DNA of 64,000 bases, taken from assembly GCF_029892485.1 (NCBI RefSeq), contig NZ_JARXVG010000005.1, positions 1 to 64,000 on the forward strand, written 5' to 3'. This document shows, piece after piece, positions 1 to 8,881 of this stretch (the first letter of the stretch is position 1; every line of letters starts with the position of its first letter). The notes under the pieces are model-generated. The model was not told the origin of the DNA. It saw only the letters and a program-made list of their open reading frames with translations, and did no database searches. The DNA comes from Variovorax boronicumulans (lineage in GTDB: Bacteria; Pseudomonadota; Gammaproteobacteria; Burkholderiales; Burkholderiaceae_C). The translations under genes and the position numbers were made by a program.

Positions 1-157
1 CCGAGAGCAGTTCCGCGAATCGCTTGACGCCGAAGCTCACGGGGTGGTCGGCGTTGTTCAGGTGGCCGAAGCGGATCACGCGCTCCTGTTGCGCCATGGT
101 CGGGGCGGCGAGGCCGACGCAGAAGCTGGCGATGGCAAGCGTACGAAGAAGTTTCAC
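1..157 (-). CDS. TRAP-type solute-binding protein, N-terminal part (cut by window edge)
   Basis: Read on the minus strand, this opens with a GTG codon at 157-155 after a GAGGA ribosome site and runs off the left edge of the window. The 52 visible residues are a Sec signal peptide (basic start, hydrophobic LAIASFCVGLAAP, then an Ala-Gln cleavage region near residue 22). They are followed by a mature start of the form ERVIRFGHLNNADHP, typical of DctP-family periplasmic receptors of tripartite ATP-independent transporters. It is divergent from the IclR regulator at 312 and resembles the complete receptor at 1122. Substrate cannot be told from this fragment; membrane subunits may lie outside the window. 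Confidence 0.8.
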   Translation of the reverse strand, partial: MKLLRTLAIASFCVGLAAPTMAQQERVIRFGHLNNADHPVSFGVKRFAELLS

Positions 158-213
158 AAAAGATCCTCGGGAAGAGATTGAAAAACCGGACTGGGCGCGA
201 TTATGGATTTGGT

Positions 214-228
214 TGGAAAGCGTTTCCA
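214..228. promoter_or_regulatory. IclR-type operator in divergent promoter
   Basis: A perfect dyad TGGAAAGCGTTTCCA lies between the divergent TRAP receptor (start 157) and the IclR gene (start 312). Its outer six bases on each side match the E. coli IclR box (TGGAAATNATTTCCA). A further half-site GGAAA follows at 233-237. It probably binds the adjacent IclR protein and controls both directions. Confidence 0.65.
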
Positions 229-311
229 CTATGGAAATCCCTTCCCTCTATCTGTTACGCTCCGCCGGGCAAGATCACCGGCGTCTGTCAAACGAAATTC
301 GAAAGAGCGAT

Positions 312-1094
312 ATGAGCGGGATACTGGAACGCAGCTTCAAGGTGCTGGAACACCTGGCCGAACATCCGGAGGGCTGTGCGCTCTCGACATTGGCAGGCGA
401 ATTGGAAATTCCGCTGAGCGCGTCGCACCGCCTGCTCACGGAGCTGATCCGCTGCGGCTACGTGCGGCAGGACCCGCGCGATGGCCACTATGTGCTGACC
501 ATCAAGCTCGTCTCGATCAGCCTGTCGTTCCTGAGCCGCTCGGGCATCGTGGACATCGCACAGCCTTTGCTCGACCAGCTTGCCTCGACCTCGGGCGAAC
601 TGGTGCGCCTGGCCGTGGTCGATGGCGACGAGCTGACCTTCGTCGCCAAGGCACAGGGCGCCACGCGCGGCCTGCGCTACGACCCGGACATGGGCCTGTC
701 GGTCAACCTCTCGTGCAGCGCGGCCGGCCACGCGTGGCTCTCAACGATGAGCGAGGACGCCGCCACCGTGCTCGTCGCGAAGAAGGGACTGGGCACGCCG
801 CAGGACTACGGCCCCAAGGCGCCCACCTCCATCAAGGCCGTGATGGCCTATGTGAAGGCCGCGCACCAGCGCGGCTTCAGCATGATCAACGAAGTGTTCG
901 CGCCAGGCATGACGGCCATGGCCGCGCCGGTGCTCGGCGCCGATGGCACGGCCATCGGCGTCGTCACCATCGCGGGCCCGCTGATCCGCCTGACGCCGCA
1001 GCGAATGGAGGCGCTGGGACCGGCGCTTCTTCAGACCGCCGAAGACGTCGCGCGTGCCAGCGGCGCATCGGCGTTGTTCAAGAAAAGAGCCTAG
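312..1094 (+). CDS. IclR-family transcriptional regulator
   Basis: A 260-residue one-domain-plus-HTH regulator. Residues about 1-65 form the winged helix (ERSFKVLEHLAEHPEG, then SASHRLLTELIRCGYVRQD as recognition helix and wing). Residues about 80-250 form the IclR effector domain. ATG 312 is chosen because homology to the family begins there; upstream in-frame codons encode nothing recognisable. It sits between a divergent TRAP receptor and a second receptor gene 27 bp downstream, so it probably senses the transported acid or a breakdown product. The dyad at 214-228 is its likely operator. The ligand is unknown. Confidence 0.9.
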   Translation: MSGILERSFKVLEHLAEHPEGCALSTLAGELEIPLSASHRLLTELIRCGYVRQDPRDGHYVLTIKLVSISLSFLSRSGIVDIAQPLLDQLASTSGELVRLAVVDGDELTFVAKAQGATRGLRYDPDMGLSVNLSCSAAGHAWLSTMSEDAATVLVAKKGLGTPQDYGPKAPTSIKAVMAYVKAAHQRGFSMINEVFAPGMTAMAAPVLGADGTAIGVVTIAGPLIRLTPQRMEALGPALLQTAEDVARASGASALFKKRA

Positions 1095-1121
1095 ACCGGC
1101 TCACATAAAAGGAGACAAGCC

Positions 1122-2141
1122 ATGAAGAGAGATTCGATTCGCAAGCTCGCGATGCTGGCCGCCGTCGCGGCCGCTGCCGCATTCGCCACCGGCGGCGCGT
1201 TCGCGCAGGTCAAGGAGCGCACGCTCAAGTTCGCGTTCCAGAACCAGACTGGCCATCCGCAGGCGCAGGGCGCGCAGAAATTCGCGGATATCGTGGCGGC
1301 CAAGTCCGGCGGCAAAATCACGGTGAAGCTGTTTGCGGGCGGCTCTCTTGGCGGCGACCTGCAGACGGTGTCCGCATTGCAGGGCGGCACGGTCGAGATC
1401 ACCGTGCTCAACGCCGGCATCCTCTCAGCGCAGGTGAAGGAATTCGCGGCCTACGACTTTCCGTTTCTATTCAACAGCGGCAAGGAAGCCGATGCCGTCA
1501 CCGACGGCCCCTTCGGCCAGAAGCTGATGGCCAGGCTCGAAGACAAGGGCCTGCACGGCCTGGGCTACTGGGACCTGGGCTTTCGCAACCTCACCAACAG
1601 CAAGCGGCCGATCGTGAAGGCAGACGACATCGCGGGGCTGAAGATCCGCGTCATTCAATCGCCGATTTACATCGATCTCTTCAGCGCGCTGGGCGCCAAC
1701 GCCACGCCGCTGCCGTTCCCCGAGCTCTATCCGGCGCTCGACCAGAAGGCGGTCGACGGGCAGGAGAACCCGAACACGACGATCCTCTCGTCCAAGTTCG
1801 CCGAGGTACAGAAGTACATCACCCAGACGCGCCACATCTACAACCCGCAGGCGCTCCTGATCAGCAAGAAGACCTGGGACGGCATGAGCGCGGAAGAGAA
1901 AAAGATCATCGACGACGCCGCCACCGAATCGACCGCGTTCCAGCGCCAGGCCTCGCGCGGCGCGGCCGACAGCGCGCTCGATGCGCTCAAGAAGGCGGGC
2001 ATGACCGTCTCCGAATTGCCGCCCGAAGAAATGGCCAAGCTGCGCGCGAAGGTCAAGCCCGTCATCGACAAGTACTCGGCCTCGGTGGGCGAGGCCACCG
2101 TCAAGGAGCTGATGGCCGAGATCGAGAAGGCGCGCAAGTAA
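1122..2141 (+). CDS. TRAP-type dicarboxylate/sugar-acid solute-binding protein (DctP family)
   Basis: A 339-residue periplasmic receptor. The Sec signal peptide ends near residue 29 (GGAFAQ). Family marks are visible: ALQGGTVEITVLNAG, AAYDFPFLF, then a conserved block with GLKIRV, where the Arg normally salt-bridges the ligand carboxylate, followed by PFPELYPAL and VDGQENP. Length fits DctP/DctP-like receptors (about 325-340). A GGAGA ribosome site lies at 1111. It follows the IclR gene by 27 bp, so the two are probably co-transcribed. No DctQ or DctM membrane gene is adjacent, so it is either an orphan receptor or shares the transporter of the partial gene at 1-157. Confidence 0.93.
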   Translation: MKRDSIRKLAMLAAVAAAAAFATGGAFAQVKERTLKFAFQNQTGHPQAQGAQKFADIVAAKSGGKITVKLFAGGSLGGDLQTVSALQGGTVEITVLNAGILSAQVKEFAAYDFPFLFNSGKEADAVTDGPFGQKLMARLEDKGLHGLGYWDLGFRNLTNSKRPIVKADDIAGLKIRVIQSPIYIDLFSALGANATPLPFPELYPALDQKAVDGQENPNTTILSSKFAEVQKYITQTRHIYNPQALLISKKTWDGMSAEEKKIIDDAATESTAFQRQASRGAADSALDALKKAGMTVSELPPEEMAKLRAKVKPVIDKYSASVGEATVKELMAEIEKARK

Positions 2142-2147
2142 GCCTGC

Positions 2148-2945
2148 TCAGACGATCCGCACCGACAGGTTCGGCAACCCGTCGATGTGGATCTCGATCA
2201 GATCCCCGCGCACCACCGGCCCCACGTTCTCGGGCGTGCCCGAATAGATGATGTCGCCGGGCATCAGCTCGAAGGCCTGCGACAGGCGGCTGATCTGCTC
2301 GGCCACCGACCAGATCATGTACTTGAGCGTGGCGTTCTGTTTCGTTTCACCATTCACCTTGAGCCAGATCGCACCATCGGCGAAATGGCCAACCTTCGCC
2401 ACCGGATGGATCGGCCCGATGGGCGCCGAGTGGTCGAAGCTCTTGCCGATTTCCCACGGTTTCTTCTGGTCGCCCATCTCGCGCTGCAGGTCGCGGCGCG
2501 TCATGTCCAGGCCGAGCGAGTAGCCGTACACATGGGCGAGTGCGCTGCTCGCCGGAATGTTCTTGCCGCCCTTGGCGAGCGCGACCACCAGCTCCACTTC
2601 GTAGTGGTAGTTCTTCGTGAGCGTGGGATAGGGATGGTCGGCCACCTTGCCGGGCGTCACGACCTGGATCGCATCGGCCGGCTTCTGGAAGAAGAAGGGC
2701 GGCTCGCGCGTCGGGTCCGAGCCCATCTCGCGCGCATGCGCAGCGTAGTTGCGGCCGATGCAGTAGATGCGGCGCACCGGGTACACCTGCTCGCTGCCGA
2801 CGATCGGCACGGTCGATACGGCGACGTCGAAGGGCGTGGGCGCCGTGCGTGCGGCGCCCGCGGGCAGCGCGCAGCCGGCGATGGCGCCTGTGGCCATGGC
2901 GGCCGAGCCGGCCAGTAGGCCGCGGCGTGACGATGAACTGGACAT
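2148..2945 (-). CDS. Exported fumarylacetoacetate hydrolase-family protein
   Basis: A 265-residue FAH-family protein. The catalytic fold spans about residues 50-265: IYCIGRNYAAHAREMG, FFFQKPADA, the E-x-E metal pair in HYEVELVVAL, and the third ligand Asp in SLGLDMTRRD. Such enzymes cleave C-C bonds of acylpyruvates or isomerise catabolic intermediates and are normally cytoplasmic. Here the N terminus is SSRRGLLAGSAAMATG, a twin-arginine-like signal, followed by IAGC at residue 25 that could serve as a lipobox. Export of the folded metal enzyme by Tat is therefore likely. It converges on the TRAP receptor at 2141 with a 6-bp gap and is divergent from the AraC gene at 3091. Confidence 0.88.
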   Translation of the reverse strand: MSSSSSRRGLLAGSAAMATGAIAGCALPAGAARTAPTPFDVAVSTVPIVGSEQVYPVRRIYCIGRNYAAHAREMGSDPTREPPFFFQKPADAIQVVTPGKVADHPYPTLTKNYHYEVELVVALAKGGKNIPASSALAHVYGYSLGLDMTRRDLQREMGDQKKPWEIGKSFDHSAPIGPIHPVAKVGHFADGAIWLKVNGETKQNATLKYMIWSVAEQISRLSQAFELMPGDIIYSGTPENVGPVVRGDLIEIHIDGLPNLSVRIV

Positions 2946-3090
2946 GGATCTGTCTCCTTCTGGTTGTGTCTGAAAGCGAGTGATCGATTCTGGGATCGCA
3001 CGCCGTCGCCACGCCGCACGCATCTACGCAAAAACAGGACGCAGCCAACACGTCTCCCGAAGCCTGCGCCGCTCTCGTTACCATCGCGCC

Positions 3091-4014
3091 ATGCCGGCTC
3101 CCCAGTCCAGCTCCCGCCTCTACGGCATGCAGGAGCGAGCGAACCATCTCGACTTCGACATCCGATTCGAAGGTGCACGCGACGTGCTCGCGCGGCCGCA
3201 CCGGCACGAGTATTTCCAGATCCAGGTGAGCATCGAGGGCGGCGGGCAGCAGCTCATCGGCGGTGCGGTGCGCCCGTTTCGCGCGGGGCACCTGAGCTTC
3301 GTGCTACCGTACCGCGTGCACGTGGTGCCGCATCCGGTCGGCGCGCGCTACGCCATCGTGAATTTCGACCAGGGCTTTCTGTGGCCCGAACTGGCCGTCG
3401 AGCCACTCGACCTCGAGGAGGTGTCCGTCGCGCGCCATCCCGAGCTTGCGCCGTTCCTGTTCCAGGAGTACGTCGACTTTGCTTTCGACGAAGCGGATTT
3501 CGCGCGCATCCTGCGCTGGCTCGACGAGCTATCGGCGCTCAATCGCGAGCGCGGCTTCGCCACCACGGGCGCGATCCGCGGCATCCTGCTGCAGCTCATC
3601 GCGCTGGCCTGCCAGCGGCACGAGACGGCGCTGCTCGAACAGGCCGCGCGCCACAGCGGACGCAGTTCGCGGCGCGACGCACTGCAGCGTGTGATGCGCT
3701 ATGTGCGCGAGCACCTCGGCGAAGAGATCTCGCTCAACGACGCGGCCGCTGCAGCGATGCTCTCGCCCAACTACCTCGCGCACCTGCTCAAGAAGCAGAC
3801 CGACCGCACCTTCACCGAACTCGTCACCGAGCGGCGGCTGGAGCGCGCCAAGGAACTGCTGCTGACCTCCAGCATCCGCATCGGCGACATCGCACTGCAA
3901 TGCGGCTTCAGCGACGCCGACTATTTCAGCCGGCGCTTTCGCCAGCAGATCGGCGTCACGCCGCGGCAGTTCCGCCAGGATGCGGGCGCGGCGGCTACTT
4001 CTTCATTGCCTTGA
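3091..4014 (+). CDS. AraC-family transcriptional regulator
   Basis: A 307-residue regulator. The N-terminal half is a cupin sensor (HRHEYFQIQVSIEGGGQQ, GHLSFVLPYRVHVV). Residues about 205-300 are a double helix-turn-helix (LNDAAAAAMLSPNYLAHLLKK, then IGDIALQCGFSDADYFSRRF), ending in GVTPRQFR. ATG 3091 is preferred; a second ATG at 3127 is possible. It is divergent from the exported FAH hydrolase, the most likely target. Its 3' end overlaps the convergent gene ending at 3995 by 20 bp. No clear binding repeats were found in 2946-3090. Confidence 0.9.
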   Translation: MPAPQSSSRLYGMQERANHLDFDIRFEGARDVLARPHRHEYFQIQVSIEGGGQQLIGGAVRPFRAGHLSFVLPYRVHVVPHPVGARYAIVNFDQGFLWPELAVEPLDLEEVSVARHPELAPFLFQEYVDFAFDEADFARILRWLDELSALNRERGFATTGAIRGILLQLIALACQRHETALLEQAARHSGRSSRRDALQRVMRYVREHLGEEISLNDAAAAAMLSPNYLAHLLKKQTDRTFTELVTERRLERAKELLLTSSIRIGDIALQCGFSDADYFSRRFRQQIGVTPRQFRQDAGAAATSSLP

Positions 4015-4426
4015 TTTCAGCCTTGCCCTTGCTCTCTTCGGCCTTGGCCTGCTTCACGCAGGCGGACTTGGCGTCGCCCTTCTGGTCGTCGCACTTTTCC
4101 TTGGCGATGTCATAGGCGGCTTCCACCTTGGCCTCGGCCACCTTGCGTGCATTGCTGTCGCTGGGCCGCACCTTCTGATCGAGCTCGGCTTTGGCGATCT
4201 TTTCCTTGCCCTTGGCTTCCTCGACGCAGACGTCCTTGGCGTTGTCCTTCATGGCATCGCAGGCGGCCTTGTCGGCCTTGTAGTCGGCGGCGATCTTGTC
4301 GCGGCCGGCCTTGAGTTCCGCCACGGCGGGATCCACCGCTCCTCCCGGAGCCGGGGTCGTCTGCGCATGGGCCGGGAGCGCCATGAGGCACGACGCGGTT
4401 GCGCATATCCAGAGAAACTTTTGCAT
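3995..4426 (-). CDS. Secreted Lys/Ala-rich small protein with two Cys-pair repeats
   Basis: A 143-residue protein with a clear Sec signal peptide (LMALPAHAQ, cleavage near residue 21). The mature part is dominated by Lys, Ala, Asp and Glu and should be a helical rod. Two related segments stand out, ACDAMKDNAKDVC and KCDDQKGDAKSAC, each with cysteines spaced to form a small disulfide loop in the periplasm. The start is set at 4426 because AAGGAG lies 6 bp upstream, whereas the ATG at 4432 abuts the ribosome site. Similar proteins are sometimes labelled TolA-like on composition alone; I see no TolA domain. Function unknown. Confidence 0.75.
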   Translation of the reverse strand: MQKFLWICATASCLMALPAHAQTTPAPGGAVDPAVAELKAGRDKIAADYKADKAACDAMKDNAKDVCVEEAKGKEKIAKAELDQKVRPSDSNARKVAEAKVEAAYDIAKEKCDDQKGDAKSACVKQAKAEESKGKAEIKAMKK

Positions 4427-4633
4427 GGTCATCTCCTTGACGCCGGTGTTGGTTGTCGGTTCAGGTCCAGCGCCTGAAAACATCCTAGGAACCGGCCGTG
4501 CACGCGTGGTAGGACGCCTTGCGAACCCACCGTAAGTTCATGCTGACGCGCTGAGTGACGCACCGAGATCTGGGCCTGCGCGCACATCCGCTCCGCCGCA
4601 ACGAGCAGCGGCTGGATTGCGAAGGCCGGGCCT

Positions 4634-4840
4634 TCAGTGCGCCGCGCCGGCGGTGATGTTGCGTATCTCGCTGTGCAGGGCGCGCTGCCCTGAAGCCAGT
4701 GCGGCCTCGTAGCTGTCGGCCGGGTCGAAGGCGCTGCGAAGGACGGTCGGGTTCGCGCCATTCGCATCGGTTTCAAGCAGCCGCCAGACGAACGAGCCGG
4801 GCACCGGCTCATCGATGATGAGTTCGATCGGATGTGTCAT
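4634..4840 (-). CDS. Small hypothetical protein (68 aa)
   Basis: A 68-residue acidic protein beginning MTHPIELIIDEPVPGSFVWRLL, with no signal peptide or membrane segment. It reads as a compact two-strand plus helix domain (SYEAALASGQRALHSEI is helical). I do not recognise the family. It stands alone on the minus strand, divergent from the redox promoter at 4932. The 207-bp gap to the gene on its left (4427-4633) shows no gene or clear hairpin. Codon use matches its neighbours, so it is probably genuine. Confidence 0.55.
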   Translation of the reverse strand: MTHPIELIIDEPVPGSFVWRLLETDANGANPTVLRSAFDPADSYEAALASGQRALHSEIRNITAGAAH

Positions 4841-4931
4841 GGCCTCAACATGGTCGCCCTTGCATCGGGTGTCTGTAGGCCAAGTCTGAAATTTTCCGGC
4901 GACCGTGCGACGGAGACGGATGCCGCCGCCA

Positions 4932-5015
4932 TGAAACGTAGTGTGTGCGGTTTCGGTGCGGACACAGAGGCATACGCAATCTGCGCTCGGAAGGCAGGCC
5001 GCGTCGAACAATCCG
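4932..5015 (+). promoter_or_regulatory. Shared redox-island promoter, copy 1
   Basis: This 84-bp block aligns without gaps to 6731-6814. Shared parts are TGAAACGTA-x-TGTGTG at 4932-4947, a 10-bp-spaced direct repeat ACACAGAGGC/ATACGCAATC at 4962-4981, and AACAATCCG at 5007-5015, where AACAAT may be the -10 element. No good -35 is visible, as expected for an activator-dependent promoter. It serves the thioredoxin-like gene at 5060. Confidence 0.65.
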
Positions 5016-5059
5016 CTTGTTCTTTAGACGCCGCCTCACTTTCACCCAAGGAAATCACC

Positions 5060-5632
5060 ATGCGCATCCGATCCAACGTGGTCCTCGCCATTGCGGCGGT
5101 CGCCGCCTCCGTGGCCGTTCTCGCCTTTGCGGCGCCGCCGCGCGGTGGCGACATCGCTGCCAACGCCGCAGCCCAGGCGCCCGAGTTCCAGAACATCGAC
5201 AAGTGGCTCAACTCCGAGCCGCTGAAGCTGCAGGAGCTGCGCGGCAAGGTCGTGCTCGTCGACTTCTGGACCTACACCTGCATCAACTGCCTCAACCACC
5301 TGCCTTATGTGAAGGAGTGGAACGAGAAGTACAAGGACAAGGGCCTCGTCGTCGTGGGCGTGCACACGCCGGAGTTCGCCTACGAGAAGTCGACCAAGAA
5401 TGTGCAGGACGCGATCCAGCGCCTGCAGATCAAGCACGCCGTGGCGCAGGACAACAGCTATGGCACCTGGAAGGCCTTCAACAACCAGTACTGGCCCGCC
5501 GTCTACCTGATCGACAAGCAGGGAAAGATCGTCTATTCGCACTTCGGCGAAGGCAGCTACGGCACCACCGAGAAGAAGATCCAGGCGCTGCTGGCCGAGC
5601 CGTCGCCGGTGGCTGCAAGTGCTGGAGGCTGA
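5060..5632 (+). CDS. Thioredoxin-like periplasmic oxidoreductase (CINC active site)
   Basis: A 190-residue protein. An N-terminal hydrophobic segment (VVLAIAAVAASVAVLAFA, residues about 7-24) exports or anchors it. Residues about 40-180 are a TlpA/AhpC-like thioredoxin fold with the active site WTYTCINCL (Cys74, Cys77), the same unusual CINC motif carried by the DipZ protein at 8882. HTPEFAYEKS and YWPAVYLIDKQG are family marks. ATG 5060 follows an AAGGAAA ribosome site. It probably reduces a periplasmic thiol or peroxide, drawing electrons from DipZ. The tiny CXC peptide at 5634 follows at once. Expression is probably set by the shared promoter at 4932-5015. Confidence 0.9.
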   Translation: MRIRSNVVLAIAAVAASVAVLAFAAPPRGGDIAANAAAQAPEFQNIDKWLNSEPLKLQELRGKVVLVDFWTYTCINCLNHLPYVKEWNEKYKDKGLVVVGVHTPEFAYEKSTKNVQDAIQRLQIKHAVAQDNSYGTWKAFNNQYWPAVYLIDKQGKIVYSHFGEGSYGTTEKKIQALLAEPSPVAASAGG

Positions 5633-5633
5633 A

Positions 5634-5762
5634 ATGAAGAAGCTCTGGTTCGCGCTCCTCTTCTTCGCGGGCGGCTTCGCCCACGAGGTCCGCAACCCGG
5701 TGAGTTGCCAATGCATCGCCACCCGCGAATTCGTGAGCGCCCGCAAGCGCCATCGCACATGA
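5634..5762 (+). CDS. 42-residue exported CXC peptide
   Basis: A short reading frame starting 1 bp after the thioredoxin-like stop, with a strong GGAGG ribosome site at 5624-5628 and 5-bp spacing. It begins MKKLWFALLFFAGGFA, a textbook signal or anchor segment, and continues with HEVRNPV, then SCQC (Cys25, Cys27) and a basic tail RKRHRT. The CXC pair and the tight coupling to a CINC thioredoxin suggest a redox partner, substrate or small copper/thiol peptide. It ends 13 bp before the convergent response-regulator gene. No family is recognised; expression is untested. Confidence 0.55.
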   Translation: MKKLWFALLFFAGGFAHEVRNPVSCQCIATREFVSARKRHRT

Positions 5763-5775
5763 AGCGGCGGGACGC

Positions 5776-6519
<744 letters not shown>

Positions 6520-6590
6520 GGCTGTGGGTGGGGTGTGAAGTGCGCCGCAGCCGGAATGTATCCCGCCGGTTCCCCGCTGCAAGCGGCTTT

Positions 6591-6604
6591 GTATTCCAAA
6601 GTAT
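6591..6604 (-). promoter_or_regulatory. Candidate response-regulator box before its own gene
   Basis: On the minus strand this reads ATACTTTGGAATAC, two ATAC half-sites exactly 10 bp apart, 72 bp upstream of the response-regulator start. A third GTATC (plus strand) lies at 6558. It matches the spacing of the boxes at 4962, 6761 and 7328 and suggests autoregulation. The 328-bp gap 6520-6847 holds this box and the promoter at 6731 but no gene. Confidence 0.5.
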
Positions 6605-6730
6605 CCGGCGCCGGGGCGAGGGACAGTTTGTTGCGTGCGGCCTTTTGCGGCCCGTTGTGGGACCTGGGGTCGGCCCGGCCGTCGCCGGGTCGAGCGCGGG
6701 TCGAGCGTTCTGGCGGATCGGCGTCGTCAG

Positions 6731-6814
6731 TGAAACGTACTGTGTGGGTTTCTCCGGCAGATACACAGGCATACGCAAGGGGCGCCGGGAGGGCGAGAGC
6801 GGCCCAACAATCCG
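6731..6814 (+). promoter_or_regulatory. Shared redox-island promoter, copy 2
   Basis: Ungapped relative of 4932-5015. TGAAACGTACTGTGTG lies at 6731-6746, the direct repeat ATACACAGGC/ATACGCAAGG at 6761-6780, and AACAATCCG at 6806-6814. The distance from the repeat to AACAAT is identical in both copies. It lies 34 bp before the Ohr-family gene. Confidence 0.65.
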
Positions 6815-6847
6815 GTCGTTCCCAACCAACCCCTCCAAGGAAGCACC

Positions 6848-7264
<417 letters not shown>

Positions 7265-7327
7265 CCCCGAGACCGGACGCATGACGGGCCTGCACGGGTA
7301 ATGTTCCATGTCGCTGCTTGCTGCTGA

Positions 7328-7344
7328 ACACACTGCGATACATG
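7328..7344 (+). promoter_or_regulatory. Candidate response-regulator box before the kinase
   Basis: ACACACTGCG/ATACATG, with ACAC and ATAC half-sites 10 bp apart as at 4962. TATAAA at 7373 could be the -10 element of a promoter for the kinase gene at 7386. Confidence 0.4.
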
Positions 7345-7385
7345 CGATGGGCTTTCCGGCCTGGCCGGGGTCTATAAACGAGGCC

Positions 7386-8747
7386 ATGTCCACACCCGCC
7401 AGCCCCGTCGTCGCGAACCCCCCGGCAAACATCGCCGGCAGCCTGCGCCGCCTGGTACCGCGCTCGCTGTTCTCCCGCGTGACGCTGATCATCGTGGTGG
7501 GCCTGGCGATCGCCCAGCTGCTCACCTTCGCCGCCATCCGCTACGAGCGCGACATGGCGATGCGCGAGCTGATGATGATCGGCATCGAGCGCGACATCGC
7601 CAGCTCGGTCGCCATCCTCGACCGGCTGCCCGCCGCCGAACGCCCCGCATGGCTCGAGAAACTGGAGCGGCGCAACTACCGCTTCGTGCTGGGCGGCATG
7701 GCCGAGGGCGTGGCGCCCAGCTCGCTGCTGTCGCAGCAGTTCGCCACCGCCATCGTGGAGGCGATGCGCCCCTTCGAGATCGTGAAGGTCGGCGAGGTGC
7801 CGCAGCCGCCCGAGGGCCTGGAGATCCAGGTGCGGATGACCGATGGCTCCTCGGTGGTCGTGCATGCGCGGCGCGTGGGCATGCCGGTGTCGCGCTGGGT
7901 CATGTGGGTGCTGGCGATCCAGCTGATGGTGCTGGCCGTCTGCGCCTGGTTCGCGGTGCGGCTGGTGACGCGGCCGCTCGCCGACCTGGCCGCCGCCGCC
8001 GACGACCTGGGCCCCGACCTCAAGCCGCAGAAGCTCGCCGAAGAAGGCCCCACCGAAGTGGCGCACGCCGCACGCGCCTTCAATGCGATGCAGCAGCGCA
8101 TCGGCGGCTACATGGCCGAGCGCGTGGAAATCCTCGCTGCCATCTCGCACGACCTGCAGACGCCGATCACCCGCATGCGTCTTCGCACCGAAATGATGGA
8201 CGACGAACACGACCGCGGCAAATTCCGCCAGGACCTGGATGCGATGCATTCGCTGGTGCGCGAAGGCGTGACCTATGCGCGCACCTTGCACGGCGCCACC
8301 GAACCGCCACTGCGCATGGACGCCGACGCGCTGCTCGAGAGCATGCAGGCCGACTACGAGGACGCCGGCAAGACGGTGCACCTCGAAGGCAAGGTGGGCG
8401 CGCCCATCGTCGGCAGGCCGAACGCGATGCGCCGCATCGTCATGAACCTGATCGACAACGCGCTGATCTTCGGCAGCGATGTGCGCGTGCGAGTGACTGC
8501 CGGCAATGGGCAGCTCGCCATCGCCGTCGTCGACAACGGCCCCGGCATTCCGCCCGACGAGCTGGACGCGGTGCTCAAGCCCTTCTACCGCGTCGAAAGC
8601 TCGCGCAACCGCAGCACCGGCGGCACCGGCCTCGGCCTGGCCATCGCGCACCAGCTGGCGATGGCGATGGGCGCCGAGCTGAAGCTGCAGAACCGCCCCG
8701 AAGGCGGATTGGAGGCACGCCTGACCATGCCCACGCGAATCGCCTAG
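7386..8747 (+). CDS. Sensor histidine kinase (EnvZ type)
   Basis: A 453-residue inner-membrane kinase. TM1 is about residues 32-51 and TM2 about 170-193. The periplasmic loop of about 120 residues is rich in Met but has no Cys. HAMP follows, then the H-box AAISHDLQTPITRMRL (His255), the N-box NLIDNALIFG, and ATP-lid motifs DNGPGIP and GTGLGLAI. ATG 7386 is chosen over an upstream ATG at 7308, whose extension has no domain. It is the natural partner of the regulator at 5776. The absence of Cys argues against simple thiol sensing; methionine oxidation or a protein partner are alternatives. DipZ follows and may be co-transcribed. Confidence 0.92.
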   Translation: MSTPASPVVANPPANIAGSLRRLVPRSLFSRVTLIIVVGLAIAQLLTFAAIRYERDMAMRELMMIGIERDIASSVAILDRLPAAERPAWLEKLERRNYRFVLGGMAEGVAPSSLLSQQFATAIVEAMRPFEIVKVGEVPQPPEGLEIQVRMTDGSSVVVHARRVGMPVSRWVMWVLAIQLMVLAVCAWFAVRLVTRPLADLAAAADDLGPDLKPQKLAEEGPTEVAHAARAFNAMQQRIGGYMAERVEILAAISHDLQTPITRMRLRTEMMDDEHDRGKFRQDLDAMHSLVREGVTYARTLHGATEPPLRMDADALLESMQADYEDAGKTVHLEGKVGAPIVGRPNAMRRIVMNLIDNALIFGSDVRVRVTAGNGQLAIAVVDNGPGIPPDELDAVLKPFYRVESSRNRSTGGTGLGLAIAHQLAMAMGAELKLQNRPEGGLEARLTMPTRIA

Positions 8748-8881
8748 AGGCGCAGTGCCGCGCATGCCGCGGCGCTGTTTCCATCCACCCGTTTCCCGCA
8801 ACCGCGGCTCGCGCGTCGAGACCGTGAAGACCCCGCACGCCCCGACGATGCACTTCGACCACCACAGACGAGACCCGAACC

